This document shows, in pieces, positions 8,846 through 17,045 of a DNA stretch of 58,824 nt. The DNA lies in NCBI GenBank assembly GCA_019244185.1, contig JAFATB010000001.1, forward strand, positions 1 to 58,824, written 5' to 3'. The notes under the pieces are model-generated. The model was not told the DNA's origin. It was given only the letters and a program-made list of their open reading frames with translations, and searched no databases. This DNA comes from Acidobacteriota bacterium. Its GTDB lineage: Bacteria; Acidobacteriota; Thermoanaerobaculia; Gp7-AA8. The position numbers and the translations under genes were made by a program. Every line of letters starts with the position of its first letter. The stretch's first letter is position 1.

Positions 8846-9112
8846 ATGTCCGACGAACCGCGCACGACCTTCGAGCAGCTGAGCGCCGAATACGCGCAGG
8901 CGCAGGAAGCGCTCGCCGCCATCGAGAAGCAGGCGCCCACGCTCCTCATCCTCGGCGGCGCGGACGATCTGCGCCAGTTCATCGCGCAGTTCATGGAGAT
9001 GGCCGAGCGCGTGCGCGGCGTGGCCGCCGACAAGCACGAGCAGAATTTCGTGGAGTGGTTCGACGAGCTGATCGCGCGCGCCGAGCGGCTGCGCGACGCG
9101 GTGCCGCGCTAA
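8846..9112 (+). CDS. Small acidic hypothetical protein (88 residues)
   Basis: I do not recognise this family. The product is soluble, strongly helical by composition and acidic, with no signal peptide or membrane segment; an FxxxF/W-rich central part (FIAQFMEMAERV, FVEWFDELIARAERL) suggests a coiled or helical bundle. The ATG at 8846 gives a product with normal amino-acid use, while the open frame further upstream reads as antisense of the phosphoesterase. Its TAA stop forms the first bases of the -10 box of the next gene. Confidence 0.6.
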   Translation: MSDEPRTTFEQLSAEYAQAQEALAAIEKQAPTLLILGGADDLRQFIAQFMEMAERVRGVAADKHEQNFVEWFDELIARAERLRDAVPR

Positions 9113-9115
9113 ACT
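9110..9115 (+). promoter_or_regulatory. -10 box TAAACT of the M20 amidohydrolase gene
   Basis: TAAACT ends 8 bases before the ATG at 9124. There is no Shine-Dalgarno sequence in between, so a leaderless message is predicted. The box includes the TAA stop codon of the preceding gene. Confidence 0.45.
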
Positions 9116-9123
9116 GCGCGGCC

Positions 9124-10422
9124 ATGCCGCGCCTCTTCGCACTGCTCGCCCTCCTGGAGGTTTCGATGACCGCCTTCGCCGCCACGCCCGCGCTCGACGC
9201 GCGCATCGACGACGCCGCCAAACGCGTCGAATCGTCCGTGATCGCCTGCCGCCGCGACATCCACGAGCATCCCGAGCTCGGCAACCGCGAGGTGCGCACG
9301 TCGAAGCTCGTGGCCGACAAACTGCGCGCGCTCGGCATCGACGTGCAGACCGGCGTCGCGCACACCGGCGTCGTCGGCATCCTGCACGGCGGCAGACCGG
9401 GACGCGTCGTCGCGCTGCGCGCCGACATGGACGCGCTGCCCGTCGTCGAACAGGTCGACCTGCCATTCGCGTCGAAAGTGCGCACGACCTACAACGGCCA
9501 GGACGTCGGCGTGATGCACGCCTGCGGACACGACGCACACGTGGCGATTCTCCTCGGCGTCGCGGAAGTGCTCGCCGGCGTGAAGAACGAGCTCCCCGGC
9601 ACCGTGAAGTTTCTCTTCCAGCCCGCCGAGGAAGGCGCGCCGGCGGGAGAAGAAGGCGGCGCGGAGCTGATGGTGAAGGAAGGCGCGCTGCAGAATCCAA
9701 AGGTCGACGCGGTGTACGGGCTGCACGTGACGTCACGCTATCCGGTCGGCGAGATCGCGTATCGCCCCGAGGGGATGATGGCGGCGGTCGACTCGTTCAA
9801 GATCGTCGTGCACGGCAAGCAGACGCACGGCGCGTATCCGTGGCTCGGCGTCGATCCGATCGTGATCGCCTCGCAGATCGTCCTCGGATTGCAGACCATT
9901 CCCAGCCGCCAGATGGACTCCACGCTCGCGCCGTCGGTGGTCACGGTCGGCGCGATTCACGGCGGCGTGCGCAACAACATCATTCCCGATTCCGTCGAGA
10001 TGATCGGCACCATCCGCTCGCTCGACGCGAAGATGCGCGAGGAGCTGCACGCGCGCATCAAACGCACCGCGGAGTCGATCGCCGCGAGCGGCGGCGCGAC
10101 CGCCGACGTCTCGATCGAGACCGGCTACCCGATCACGTACAACGATCCCGCGCTGACCGAGAAGAGCGCGCCGACGTTGCGCCGCGTGGCCGGCAACGCG
10201 AACGTGCAGGTCGTCAACGCCACCCTCGGCGCCGAAGACTTTTCGTTCTTCCAGAAGAACGTGCCGGGACTCTTCTTCTGGCTCGGCACGCGTCCGAAAA
10301 ACCAAACGGCGGAGCAGGCCGCGTCGAATCACTCGCCGCTCTTCTATGTCGACGAGAGCGGCCTCGAGCTCGGCGTGCGCGCGCTGTCGCACCTCGCGGT
10401 CGACTACTTGAGCGCGCATTGA
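9124..10422 (+). CDS. M20D-family amidohydrolase (N-acyl-amino-acid hydrolase type), secreted
   Basis: Zinc amidohydrolase of the hippurate/IAA-amino-acid hydrolase group, which removes acyl groups from amino acids. The 432-residue protein has a signal peptide (1-19, LFALLALLEVSMTAFA then A), RADMDALP, HACGHD (132-137) and FQPAEEGA with the catalytic glutamate, then the dimerisation domain and a C-terminal GAEDFSFF. Starting at 9124 gives the signal peptide and a leaderless promoter fit. A strong internal GGAGG (9156-9160) sits 5 bases before a second in-frame ATG at 9166, which would give a form without the signal peptide. DapE activity cannot be excluded, but export and the NNIIP/GAED pattern favour a peripheral acyl-amino-acid hydrolase. 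Confidence 0.9.
   Translation: MPRLFALLALLEVSMTAFAATPALDARIDDAAKRVESSVIACRRDIHEHPELGNREVRTSKLVADKLRALGIDVQTGVAHTGVVGILHGGRPGRVVALRADMDALPVVEQVDLPFASKVRTTYNGQDVGVMHACGHDAHVAILLGVAEVLAGVKNELPGTVKFLFQPAEEGAPAGEEGGAELMVKEGALQNPKVDAVYGLHVTSRYPVGEIAYRPEGMMAAVDSFKIVVHGKQTHGAYPWLGVDPIVIASQIVLGLQTIPSRQMDSTLAPSVVTVGAIHGGVRNNIIPDSVEMIGTIRSLDAKMREELHARIKRTAESIAASGGATADVSIETGYPITYNDPALTEKSAPTLRRVAGNANVQVVNATLGAEDFSFFQKNVPGLFFWLGTRPKNQTAEQAASNHSPLFYVDESGLELGVRALSHLAVDYLSAH
9156..9168 (+). promoter_or_regulatory. Internal Shine-Dalgarno and alternative ATG within the M20 gene
   Basis: GGAGG (9156-9160), five bases, then ATG (9166), in frame inside the signal-peptide coding region. Initiation here would give a cytosolic isoform lacking the hydrophobic segment. 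Confidence 0.4.
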
Positions 10423-10435
10423 AGATGCGCGCTCA
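10409..10435. terminator. Bidirectional hairpin between the M20 and MBL genes
   Basis: A perfect 11-bp stem (TGAGCGCGCAT at 10409-10419 with 10425-10435) with a 5-base loop. The loop starts with the M20 stop codon and the right arm holds the MBL stop codon. There is no T-run on either side, so it may act as a weak or Rho-assisted terminator for both converging genes. Confidence 0.5.
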
Positions 10436-11533
10436 GAAGTGTTCCTGAATGCCGGCGTGCGTCTCCACCGCGTACGTCGCGGCGCCGAGCGCCGTCGTCA
10501 CGTAGTCGTGGAAACGTTTCGTGAGGAACGGATCGCCGTGCGTGAAGCGCGGCTCGATGTTCGAGTAATCGAGCTTCCGGAGCACGTCCTCTTTCGATGC
10601 GCCGGTCGCGATCAGTGACTTCGTCTGCGCGGCGATCGTGCGGAACGTGTCGATGAGCAGGTCGACGTAGGCGACGTCGTGCTGCACGGCGCCGTGGCCG
10701 GGAACGAGCGTCCTGAACTGCAGCGCCTTCAGCGTCTCCAGCACGGCGGGATAGCTGTCGGTGTAGGGACTCGGCATCAGCGGAATCGGCGCGGTGACGA
10801 TGTCGCCGGTGGCGAGCACTTTCTCCTGCGGCAGCCAGAGCACGACATCGCCCGCGGTGTGCGCGTTGCCCGGATGGATGAACTGCAGTTCGCGTCCGCC
10901 GAGGTGCAGCACGAGGCGATCGGTGAAGGTGACGTTCGGGACGACGAACGCCGTGCGGTGGTTCTCGTCGTCGAGTTGATCGAGCACGCCGCGACCGTTC
11001 GTCAGCCACGTGCGCTCCTGCGCGGTCAGCGGCCGCCCTTGCAGATCGAGCTCGTTCTTCAACGCCGCGTCGAGCGCCACGCGGATGTTCGGCACCATCG
11101 CCACGCGGCGCTTCAGCCACGCCTCCTGCGACGATGCGATGAAGTCGCGCGCGCACGGATGCGCGTAGATCGCGACGTGCGGATACGCGTCGACGATCGA
11201 CTGCAGGCCGCGCATGTGATCGCCGTGCCAGTGGCTGATGACGACGTGCGTGATCGGCTTGTCGGTGACCGATCGCACCTTCGCCACGATCGACGCGCCC
11301 ATCCGCGGCGAGCCGCCCGCGTCGAAGACGACCACGCCTTCGCTGGTGACGACGAAGACGGAGTTGCCTTCCTGCGGCAGCTCGAACGGATCCTGACGGA
11401 TGCCCGCCCAGACGTCGGGCGCGACTTGCTGCCACGAATATTCGAACGGATCGGCGGCGGCGCTACAAGCCAGCAGCAGATGGACGAGGAGGATGGCGAG
11501 CACGAAGGCGCGATGTCGATGCATCGCCTGCAC
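10433..11533 (-). CDS. MBL-fold metallo-hydrolase, predicted lipoprotein
   Basis: Metallo-beta-lactamase-fold hydrolase of 366 residues. The zinc-binding set is visible: HWHGDH (101-106), the histidine in GNAHTAGD, the aspartate in ATGDIV and VPGHGA. An N-terminal hydrophobic stretch ends in LLLAC, a good lipobox. The GTG at 11533 is chosen because GGAG lies 5 bases upstream; an ATG three codons later is possible. The HxHxDH core with a long inter-histidine insert is shared with subclass B3-like lactamases and with lactonases and glyoxalase-like enzymes, so the substrate is open. Confidence 0.85.
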   Translation of the reverse strand: MQAMHRHRAFVLAILLVHLLLACSAAADPFEYSWQQVAPDVWAGIRQDPFELPQEGNSVFVVTSEGVVVFDAGGSPRMGASIVAKVRSVTDKPITHVVISHWHGDHMRGLQSIVDAYPHVAIYAHPCARDFIASSQEAWLKRRVAMVPNIRVALDAALKNELDLQGRPLTAQERTWLTNGRGVLDQLDDENHRTAFVVPNVTFTDRLVLHLGGRELQFIHPGNAHTAGDVVLWLPQEKVLATGDIVTAPIPLMPSPYTDSYPAVLETLKALQFRTLVPGHGAVQHDVAYVDLLIDTFRTIAAQTKSLIATGASKEDVLRKLDYSNIEPRFTHGDPFLTKRFHDYVTTALGAATYAVETHAGIQEHF

Positions 11534-11592
11534 GATGGCTCCGCCACGCGTGCCGCGCTGTCACACTCTTGCTCGGTTGAACGCCGGCTCGC

Positions 11593-12411
11593 TCAGCGCG
11601 GCATCATCTGCTTGAGACGCGTGAAGTAGTCGGCGCCGGAGAGCCACTGGCCGCCGTCGATGACGAAGTTCTCGCCGGTGACGTAGCCGGCAAAGTCGGA
11701 GAGGAGATACGACGCCGCGTTGGCGATCTCCTCGAGCGTGGCGAAGCGCCGCAGCGGGATCGTCTTGCGGATGCCCTCGACGATCATCGGATCGGGGAAG
11801 AGCCGCTGCGCCGCGCCCGGCGTGTCGACGGGGCCGGGCGCGATCGCATTCACGCGGATCTTGTGGCGCGCCCATTCGACGGCGAGCGTCCGCGTCATCG
11901 CCAGCACGCCCGCTTTCGCCGCGGACGAATGAATGACGCCGGGGCCGCCGGTCCACGCGTAGTTCGCGATCACGTTCAGCATCGCGCCGCCGTTCTTCTT
12001 CTCGATCATCCGCTTGCCGACGGCGCTGGAGCAGTAGAACGTGCCGTTGAGCACGATGCCGATGACAGAGTTCCAGCCGTTCACGGACAGCTGTTCGGCC
12101 GGCACGATGAAGTTCCCGGCCGCGTTGTTGACCAGGAAGTCGATCTGACCGCGGTCGCTCTCGACTTTCGCCGCCATCGCCTCGACCGCTTCGGCATCGC
12201 GTACGTCGAGCACGTGATAGTGCGCGGCGTCGGCGCGGCCCGCGTGCGAGCGGATTTCCTCGACGGCGGTGCCGAGGTTTTCCTCTTTGCGGCTGGCGAT
12301 GACGACGGTCCCGCCGAGGCGCGCGACTTCTTTCGCGATGGAGAGACCGATGCCGGTGGCGCCGCCGGTGATGATGCCGACGCGATTGGCGAACGTGCTG
12401 TCTGGAAGCAT
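11593..12411 (-). CDS. fadH: Short-chain dehydrogenase, 2,4-dienoyl-CoA reductase (FadH) type
   Basis: NADPH-dependent SDR expected to reduce 2,4-dienoyl-CoA during breakdown of polyunsaturated fatty acids. The 272-residue protein shows the Rossmann motif TGGATGIG near residue 17, NNAAGNF (the FadH-type variant of NNAG), a region WNSVIGIVLNGTFYCS that closely resembles Bacillus FadH, the tyrosine of NYAWTGGPGVIHSSAAKAG with downstream lysine, and APGPVDTPG. I start at the ATG at 12411 because a TATGAT box precedes it by 6 bases; an upstream GTG (12438) is less likely. No other beta-oxidation gene is near, so the exact substrate is inferred from similarity. Confidence 0.82.
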   Translation of the reverse strand: MLPDSTFANRVGIITGGATGIGLSIAKEVARLGGTVVIASRKEENLGTAVEEIRSHAGRADAAHYHVLDVRDAEAVEAMAAKVESDRGQIDFLVNNAAGNFIVPAEQLSVNGWNSVIGIVLNGTFYCSSAVGKRMIEKKNGGAMLNVIANYAWTGGPGVIHSSAAKAGVLAMTRTLAVEWARHKIRVNAIAPGPVDTPGAAQRLFPDPMIVEGIRKTIPLRRFATLEEIANAASYLLSDFAGYVTGENFVIDGGQWLSGADYFTRLKQMMPR

Positions 12412-12417
12412 CACCGG

Positions 12418-12446
12418 ATCATATGTGATGTGCGGCACAGTAGAAT
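12418..12446. promoter_or_regulatory. Divergent -10 boxes of fadH and the CusF-like gene
   Basis: Minus strand: TATGAT at 12423-12418, 6 bases before the fadH ATG. Plus strand: TAGAAT at 12441-12446, 9 bases before the cusF-like ATG (12456). The boxes are 17 bp apart, so each occupies the position where the -35 hexamer of the other would be. Both genes lack a Shine-Dalgarno sequence. Confidence 0.5.
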
Positions 12447-12455
12447 CGCGGCGCG

Positions 12456-12776
12456 ATGAAACGTCTGATGCTTGCGTGCGTCCTCGCGCTTTTCGCGGCC
12501 GGCTGCGGCGGCAGCGACGACAAGGCGAAGCCGGTCAGCGAGCCGGGGGAGAAGCTGTACGAGATGCACGGGACGATCGTCTCGCGCAACCCGGCCGACA
12601 ACTCGCTGCACATCGACCACGATGCGATCCCCGGCTTCATGGAGGCGATGGCGATGGACTACACGGTGCGCGGCGCGAAGGTCGCGTCGCTGCCGCCGGA
12701 CCGCACGCGCGTCGCCGCGCGGCTGCACGTCACCGACCGCTCGTACTGGATCACGGACGTCAAGAAGAGCCAGTGA
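12456..12776 (+). CDS. CusF-like copper-binding lipoprotein
   Basis: A 106-residue periplasmic lipoprotein (lipobox LFAAGC) with one domain of the CusF/copper-accessory type. The diagnostic stretch is GTIVSRNPADNSLHIDHDAIPGF followed by MEAMAMDYTV: an extended beta-strand, the His of IDHD and several Met, as in proteins that bind Cu(I). No copper pump or two-component system is adjacent, so the function comes from the domain alone. A TAGAAT box ends 9 bases before the start. The stop overlaps the GTG start of the PilZ protein (GTGA). Confidence 0.75.
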   Translation: MKRLMLACVLALFAAGCGGSDDKAKPVSEPGEKLYEMHGTIVSRNPADNSLHIDHDAIPGFMEAMAMDYTVRGAKVASLPPDRTRVAARLHVTDRSYWITDVKKSQ

Positions 12777-13354
12777 GCGACGAGCGCCGGCAGTTTCAAC
12801 GCTTGTCGCTCGCCGAGCCGCTCGACGGCTGGTTCGGCGACTGGCCCGTGCGGCTCCTCGACGTGAGCGCGGTCGGCGCGCTCCTCGAAGCCGACGAGCC
12901 GCTGCCCGCCGGCGCCCGCGCGCTGCTGCGCTTCTTCTGGCGCGGACGCGAAGTGGAAGTGACGGCCGAGACGGTGCGCGCGAACGCGCTCGCGTTCGTC
13001 GACGACGCGCCGCTGCTCCGCGAGCTGATCGCGATTTCGGCGACCGAGCTCCTGCGCGCGCAGGAAGCGAATGCCACCGGCTCGCGCGAGGAGAACATCG
13101 TCGGCGAGCACACGCTGACGACGGCGTCGGCAGGCGTGCGCGTCTCGGGATACGTGACGTGGACGCTGGAGACCGGCGGCTGGAAAGTGCGCCCGTCGCT
13201 CCTGCGCGATCAGCCGCCGAACGGCTTCACGGTGTCCGCGAGCGAGGCGGCCGATCAGATCGCGCTGCTCTGCCGCACGTACGAGACCGGCGATGCCGAG
13301 GCGCGGAGGCTGACGAGGATGCTGGCGGAGTTGAGCGTGGCGGGGGACGAGTAG
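12773..13354 (+). CDS. PilZ-domain protein
   Basis: A 193-residue cytosolic protein whose N-terminus carries PilZ c-di-GMP-binding motifs: the arginine cluster ERRQFQR (4-10) and DVSAVG (about 33-38, matching D/N-x-S-x-x-G). The C-terminal half (about 95-193) is helical and unrecognised. GTG at 12773 overlaps the stop of the copper-protein gene by 4 bases, and the PilZ arginine motif begins straight after it, which fixes the start. The coupling to a copper-binding lipoprotein is unexplained. Confidence 0.75.
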   Translation: MSDERRQFQRLSLAEPLDGWFGDWPVRLLDVSAVGALLEADEPLPAGARALLRFFWRGREVEVTAETVRANALAFVDDAPLLRELIAISATELLRAQEANATGSREENIVGEHTLTTASAGVRVSGYVTWTLETGGWKVRPSLLRDQPPNGFTVSASEAADQIALLCRTYETGDAEARRLTRMLAELSVAGDE

Positions 13355-13372
13355 GCGCGCGCCCTACGCGAA

Positions 13373-14575
13373 CTACAGCGCCCCCACCATCACCACCCCC
13401 ACCCCCTCCCCTTTCTCGATGCGCGTCACTCTCTCTTCCACCACCGCCAAGCCATTCGCACCCACCATCGACGTGAGCGCGCCCGAGCCTTGCGTCGCGA
13501 GCGGTTCGGCGAACAGCTCTCCGTCCTGAACCGTCACGCGCACGCGGACGTAGACCCGCCGATCACCCGCGGAACGCAGCGGGGCGGCGGCGCGGGCGCG
13601 GACGGAAGGAGGGAGGAGACGCGTCTCCTGCCCCATGGCTTTCCTGAGGGCCGGAGCGACGAAGAGGTGGAAGGAGACAAAGCAGGAGACGGGATTCCCG
13701 GGCAGGCCGAAGACGACGCGATCCCGCAAACGCGAAAGCACGACCGGCTTGCCGGGCTTCATCGCCACGCGCCAGAACTTCGTCTCCGCGCCGAGCGATT
13801 CGAGCGCGTCCTTCACGAAATCGAACGCGCCGACCGAGACGCCGCCGGACGAGAGCACGAAGTCCGACTCGAGCGCGGCTTCGAGCGCGGCGATCGTCGC
13901 CTCGCGCGTGTCGCGCACGACGCCGAGGTTGCGCGGGAGTGCGCCGGCATCGCGCACGAGCGCTTCGAGGAGCGGGCCGTTGGTATTGACGATCTGCCCC
14001 GCCGCGCGCGGCGCGTCGAACTCCACGAGCTCGTCGCCGGTCGAGAAGATGGCCACGGTCGGACGGCGTCCCACGTCGACGCGCGACTTCTGCATCGCCG
14101 CGAGCATCGCCACTTCCGCCGGGCCAATGCGCGTGCCTGCGCGCAGGACGACGTCGCCCGCGCGCATGTCGCTGCCGCGACGGCGGATGTTCGCGCCGCG
14201 GGTCAGCGCGCGATCGATGCGCACCGAGTCGACGCCGCCGTCGGTGAGCTCGACCTGCACGACCGTATCCGCGCCGTCGGGAACGTACGCGCCGGTCATG
14301 ATGCGCATCGCGGTGCCGGGCTCCACGCGCGCGTCGATCGGATGCCCAGCGGCGATCGTGCCGGTCACGCGTAGCGTCGCGGGAACGTTCGCAACGTCCT
14401 CCGCGCGCAACGCGTAGCCGTCCATCGCGCTGTTGTCGCGTTCGGGCGCGTCGTACGCGGCGGCGACGTTCTCACGCAGGACGCGGCCCAGCGCGGCGCC
14501 GAGCGGCACGGCCTCAATCGGACCGGCCGCGACCTCCGCCAAAACGCGCTCCTGCGCTTCCTCCACGCGAATCAT
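13373..14575 (-). CDS. moeA: Molybdopterin molybdenumtransferase MoeA
   Basis: Inserts molybdate into adenylylated molybdopterin in the cytoplasm. The 400-residue protein contains NSAMDGYA, AAGHP, RIMTGAYVPDGADTVV, STGDEL, the molybdopterin-binding SSGGVSVG, MKPGKP, GLPGNPVS and the C-terminal MoeA domain IV. I start at ATG 14575 (MIRVEEAQ), seven bases after a TATGAT box; an ATG 12 bases upstream would sit inside that box. No other molybdenum-cofactor gene or molybdoenzyme is in the window. Confidence 0.92.
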   Translation of the reverse strand: MIRVEEAQERVLAEVAAGPIEAVPLGAALGRVLRENVAAAYDAPERDNSAMDGYALRAEDVANVPATLRVTGTIAAGHPIDARVEPGTAMRIMTGAYVPDGADTVVQVELTDGGVDSVRIDRALTRGANIRRRGSDMRAGDVVLRAGTRIGPAEVAMLAAMQKSRVDVGRRPTVAIFSTGDELVEFDAPRAAGQIVNTNGPLLEALVRDAGALPRNLGVVRDTREATIAALEAALESDFVLSSGGVSVGAFDFVKDALESLGAETKFWRVAMKPGKPVVLSRLRDRVVFGLPGNPVSCFVSFHLFVAPALRKAMGQETRLLPPSVRARAAAPLRSAGDRRVYVRVRVTVQDGELFAEPLATQGSGALTSMVGANGLAVVEERVTRIEKGEGVGVVMVGAL

Positions 14576-14582
14576 CGGCGAG

Positions 14583-14592
14583 ATCATAGAAT
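14583..14592. promoter_or_regulatory. Symmetric bidirectional promoter core, moeA/asd
   Basis: ATCATAGAAT reads as TAGAAT on the plus strand (14587-14592, for asd) and TATGAT on the minus strand (14588-14583, for moeA). The two -10 hexamers share one TA (14587-14588). moeA is predicted leaderless (7 bases to ATG); asd has a short leader with a weak purine-rich AAGAGAG. Confidence 0.55.
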
Positions 14593-14616
14593 CGGTTTTG
14601 CAAGAGAGCTCATCCG

Positions 14617-15678
14617 ATGACTGCAAGCGAGCGCATTCCCGTCGCGATCCTCGGCGCCACCGGCTCCGTCGGCCAGCGTTTCATCCAGCTGCTCGCGGAC
14701 CATCCGTGGTTCCGCGTGGCCGAGGTCGTGGCCTCGGATCGCAGCGCGGGAAAAACGTACGGCGAGGCGGCGGGGTGGCGTCTCGAAACGCTGCTGCCTG
14801 ACGATATTGCCGCGATGACGGTGAAGAACCTCGGCGCGGACCTCACGTCGCGGCTCGTCTTCTCCGGACTCGATTCCTCCGTTGCCGGCGACGCGGAAGA
14901 CGACTACGCAAATCGCGGCTGCGCGGTGATCTCGAACGCGCGGAATCACCGCATGGACGCCGACGTCCCGCTGCTGATCCCGGAGGTCAATGCAAGTCAC
15001 GTCGACGCGATCGCCACGCAGCAACAGCGCTTCCGCAACCACGGCTACATCGTGACGAACCCCAACTGCTCGGTGATGGGACTCGCCATCGCGCTGGCGC
15101 CGCTCGAAAAAGAATTCGGCGTCGAAGCCGTGCACACCACGACGATGCAGGCCATCTCCGGCGCGGGATACGCGGGCGTCGCGTCGTACGCGATTCTCGA
15201 CAACGTGATTCCGTACATCGGCGGCGGCGAGGAAGATAAGATCGAAGCCGAGCCGCGGAAGATCCTCGGCAGCTGGACGAACGGCCGCTTCGAAGACGCG
15301 CCGCTGAAGATCTCCGCGCAGGTGAATCGCGTGCCCGTCATCGACGGACATCTGATGACCGCATCGGTGAAACTGCGTGGGCGCGCGCCGCTCGACGACG
15401 TCCGCCGCTGCCTCGAATCGTTCACCGGCGAGCCGCAGCGCCTCGGACTCCCTTCCGCGCCGCGGCATCCGATTCACTACATCGATGCGCAGGATCGTCC
15501 GCAGCCGCGGCTCGATCGCGACCGTGAGGGCGGCATGGCCGTTTCCGTCGGACGCCTGCGCGCGTGCCCGCTGCTCGACTTCCGCATGGTCGTCCTCGTG
15601 CACAACACGATTCGCGGCGCGGCGGGCGCGGCGATCCTGAATGCGGAGCTGTTGCACAGCCGAGGATTGCTGCCTTGA
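14617..15678 (+). CDS. asd: Aspartate-semialdehyde dehydrogenase
   Basis: Reduces aspartyl phosphate to aspartate semialdehyde, the branch point to lysine/DAP, threonine and methionine. The 353-residue protein has the Rossmann motif GATGSVGQRF (about 13-22), the active-site cysteine in TNPNCSV, QAISGAGYAG, and the acid/base histidine region RVPVIDGH. The pattern fits the archaeal/yeast-like Asd subgroup. It is the first gene of the asd-lysC-dapB-dapA-dapD operon; its stop overlaps the lysC TTG start (TTGA). Confidence 0.95.
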   Translation: MTASERIPVAILGATGSVGQRFIQLLADHPWFRVAEVVASDRSAGKTYGEAAGWRLETLLPDDIAAMTVKNLGADLTSRLVFSGLDSSVAGDAEDDYANRGCAVISNARNHRMDADVPLLIPEVNASHVDAIATQQQRFRNHGYIVTNPNCSVMGLAIALAPLEKEFGVEAVHTTTMQAISGAGYAGVASYAILDNVIPYIGGGEEDKIEAEPRKILGSWTNGRFEDAPLKISAQVNRVPVIDGHLMTASVKLRGRAPLDDVRRCLESFTGEPQRLGLPSAPRHPIHYIDAQDRPQPRLDRDREGGMAVSVGRLRACPLLDFRMVVLVHNTIRGAAGAAILNAELLHSRGLLP

Positions 15679-17045
15679 TCGTCATGAAATTCGGCGGGAC
15701 GTCGGTGGGCGATGCGGATCGCGTCGCGAACGCCATCGACATCGTCGCGGAACGGCGGCACCTGCAGCCGGTGGTCGTCGTCTCCGCGCTCGCCGGCGTC
15801 ACGAACGATCTCGTCGCTGCGGGCGAAGCGGCGCGCGCACAGGACCCGCGCCGCGTCAAAGAGATCATCGAAGGCGTGCGCCAGCGCCACGAAGACGTCG
15901 CGCTGCGGCTCGTGCAGCACAAGTCCGATTTCCTCGAGGCATTCATCAAGCAGCTCGACAAACAGATCGAGGAGATCGACACGATCCTGCGCGGCATCGC
16001 GCTCCTCGGCGAGATCACGCTCCGCGCGCGCGACAAGGTGATGTCGATCGGCGAGCGCCTCTCGTCGGTGCTCTTCGCGTACTCGATGATGATGCGCGCG
16101 CTGCCCGGCGAGTACGTCGCGGCGGAAGATGTCGTCATCACGGACGATCACTTCTGCGGCGCGTCGCCGCTGATGGACGACACGCGCGCGGCCGCGCAGC
16201 GCGCGCTCGCGCCGCTGCTCGAACGCAACCGCATCGCGGTGATGGGCGGCTTCATCGGCCGCACGCGCGAAGGCGCGACGACGACGCTCGGCCGCAACGG
16301 CTCCGACTACAGCGCGGCCATCGTCGGCGCCGCGCTCGGCGCGGACGAAGTGCAGATCTGGACCGACGTCGACGGCCTGCTGACGTGCGATCCGCGGCTC
16401 GTGCCGTCCGCGCGCGTCATCGACCGTTTGTCGTTCGACGAAGCCGCGGAGCTCGCGCAGTTCGGCGCGAAGCTCCACCCGCGCACGCTCGAGCCGGCGG
16501 TCGAGGCGAACATCTCCGTGCGCGTGCTCAACACGCACAACCCCGCATCGGCCGGTACGCTGATCACGCGCGCCGGCGCTGACGCGAGCGCAGGTCCGCG
16601 CTCGATCGCGCGCAAGAAGAACGTCGCCGTCGTGCACGTGACGTCGAACCGCATGCTCGGCGCGCACGGCTTTCTGGCGCGGCTCTTCGCCGAGTTTGAA
16701 GCGCTGGCGATCTCCGTCGATCTGATCGCGACTTCGGAAGTCTCCGTGACCGTCACCGTCGACGAAAAGCAGAACCTCGGCGCGCTGCAACAGAAGCTCG
16801 AGCAGATCGCCGAGCAGGTCGAAGTGATCGACAGCCAGTGCATTCTCGCCGTGGTCGGCCAGAACCTCATGTCCGACGCGCGCGTCGGCGCGCGCGTGCT
16901 GGAGGCGCTGCGCGGGATGCCGGTAAAGATGATCTCCCTCGGCCGCTCCGGTCTCAATCTCAGCATCGTGGTCGACGACGCGAATGCCGACGCCGCGGTG
17001 CAAACGATCCATCACGCGCTGTTCGAGGCGCCGGTGGCCGTATGA
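15675..17045 (+). CDS. lysC: Aspartate kinase
   Basis: Phosphorylates aspartate, the first step of lysine/DAP and threonine synthesis. The 456-residue protein shows the kinase motif KFGGTSV (4-10), GFIGRTREGATTTLGRNGSDYSA split over two loops, and two C-terminal ACT domains (about 300-456) that usually give feedback control. I start at the TTG at 15675 (MIVMKFGG), which overlaps the asd stop by 4 bases and has GAGGA 8 bases upstream; the ATG at 15684 is the alternative. Monofunctional: no homoserine dehydrogenase domain. Confidence 0.94.
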   Translation: MIVMKFGGTSVGDADRVANAIDIVAERRHLQPVVVVSALAGVTNDLVAAGEAARAQDPRRVKEIIEGVRQRHEDVALRLVQHKSDFLEAFIKQLDKQIEEIDTILRGIALLGEITLRARDKVMSIGERLSSVLFAYSMMMRALPGEYVAAEDVVITDDHFCGASPLMDDTRAAAQRALAPLLERNRIAVMGGFIGRTREGATTTLGRNGSDYSAAIVGAALGADEVQIWTDVDGLLTCDPRLVPSARVIDRLSFDEAAELAQFGAKLHPRTLEPAVEANISVRVLNTHNPASAGTLITRAGADASAGPRSIARKKNVAVVHVTSNRMLGAHGFLARLFAEFEALAISVDLIATSEVSVTVTVDEKQNLGALQQKLEQIAEQVEVIDSQCILAVVGQNLMSDARVGARVLEALRGMPVKMISLGRSGLNLSIVVDDANADAAVQTIHHALFEAPVAV

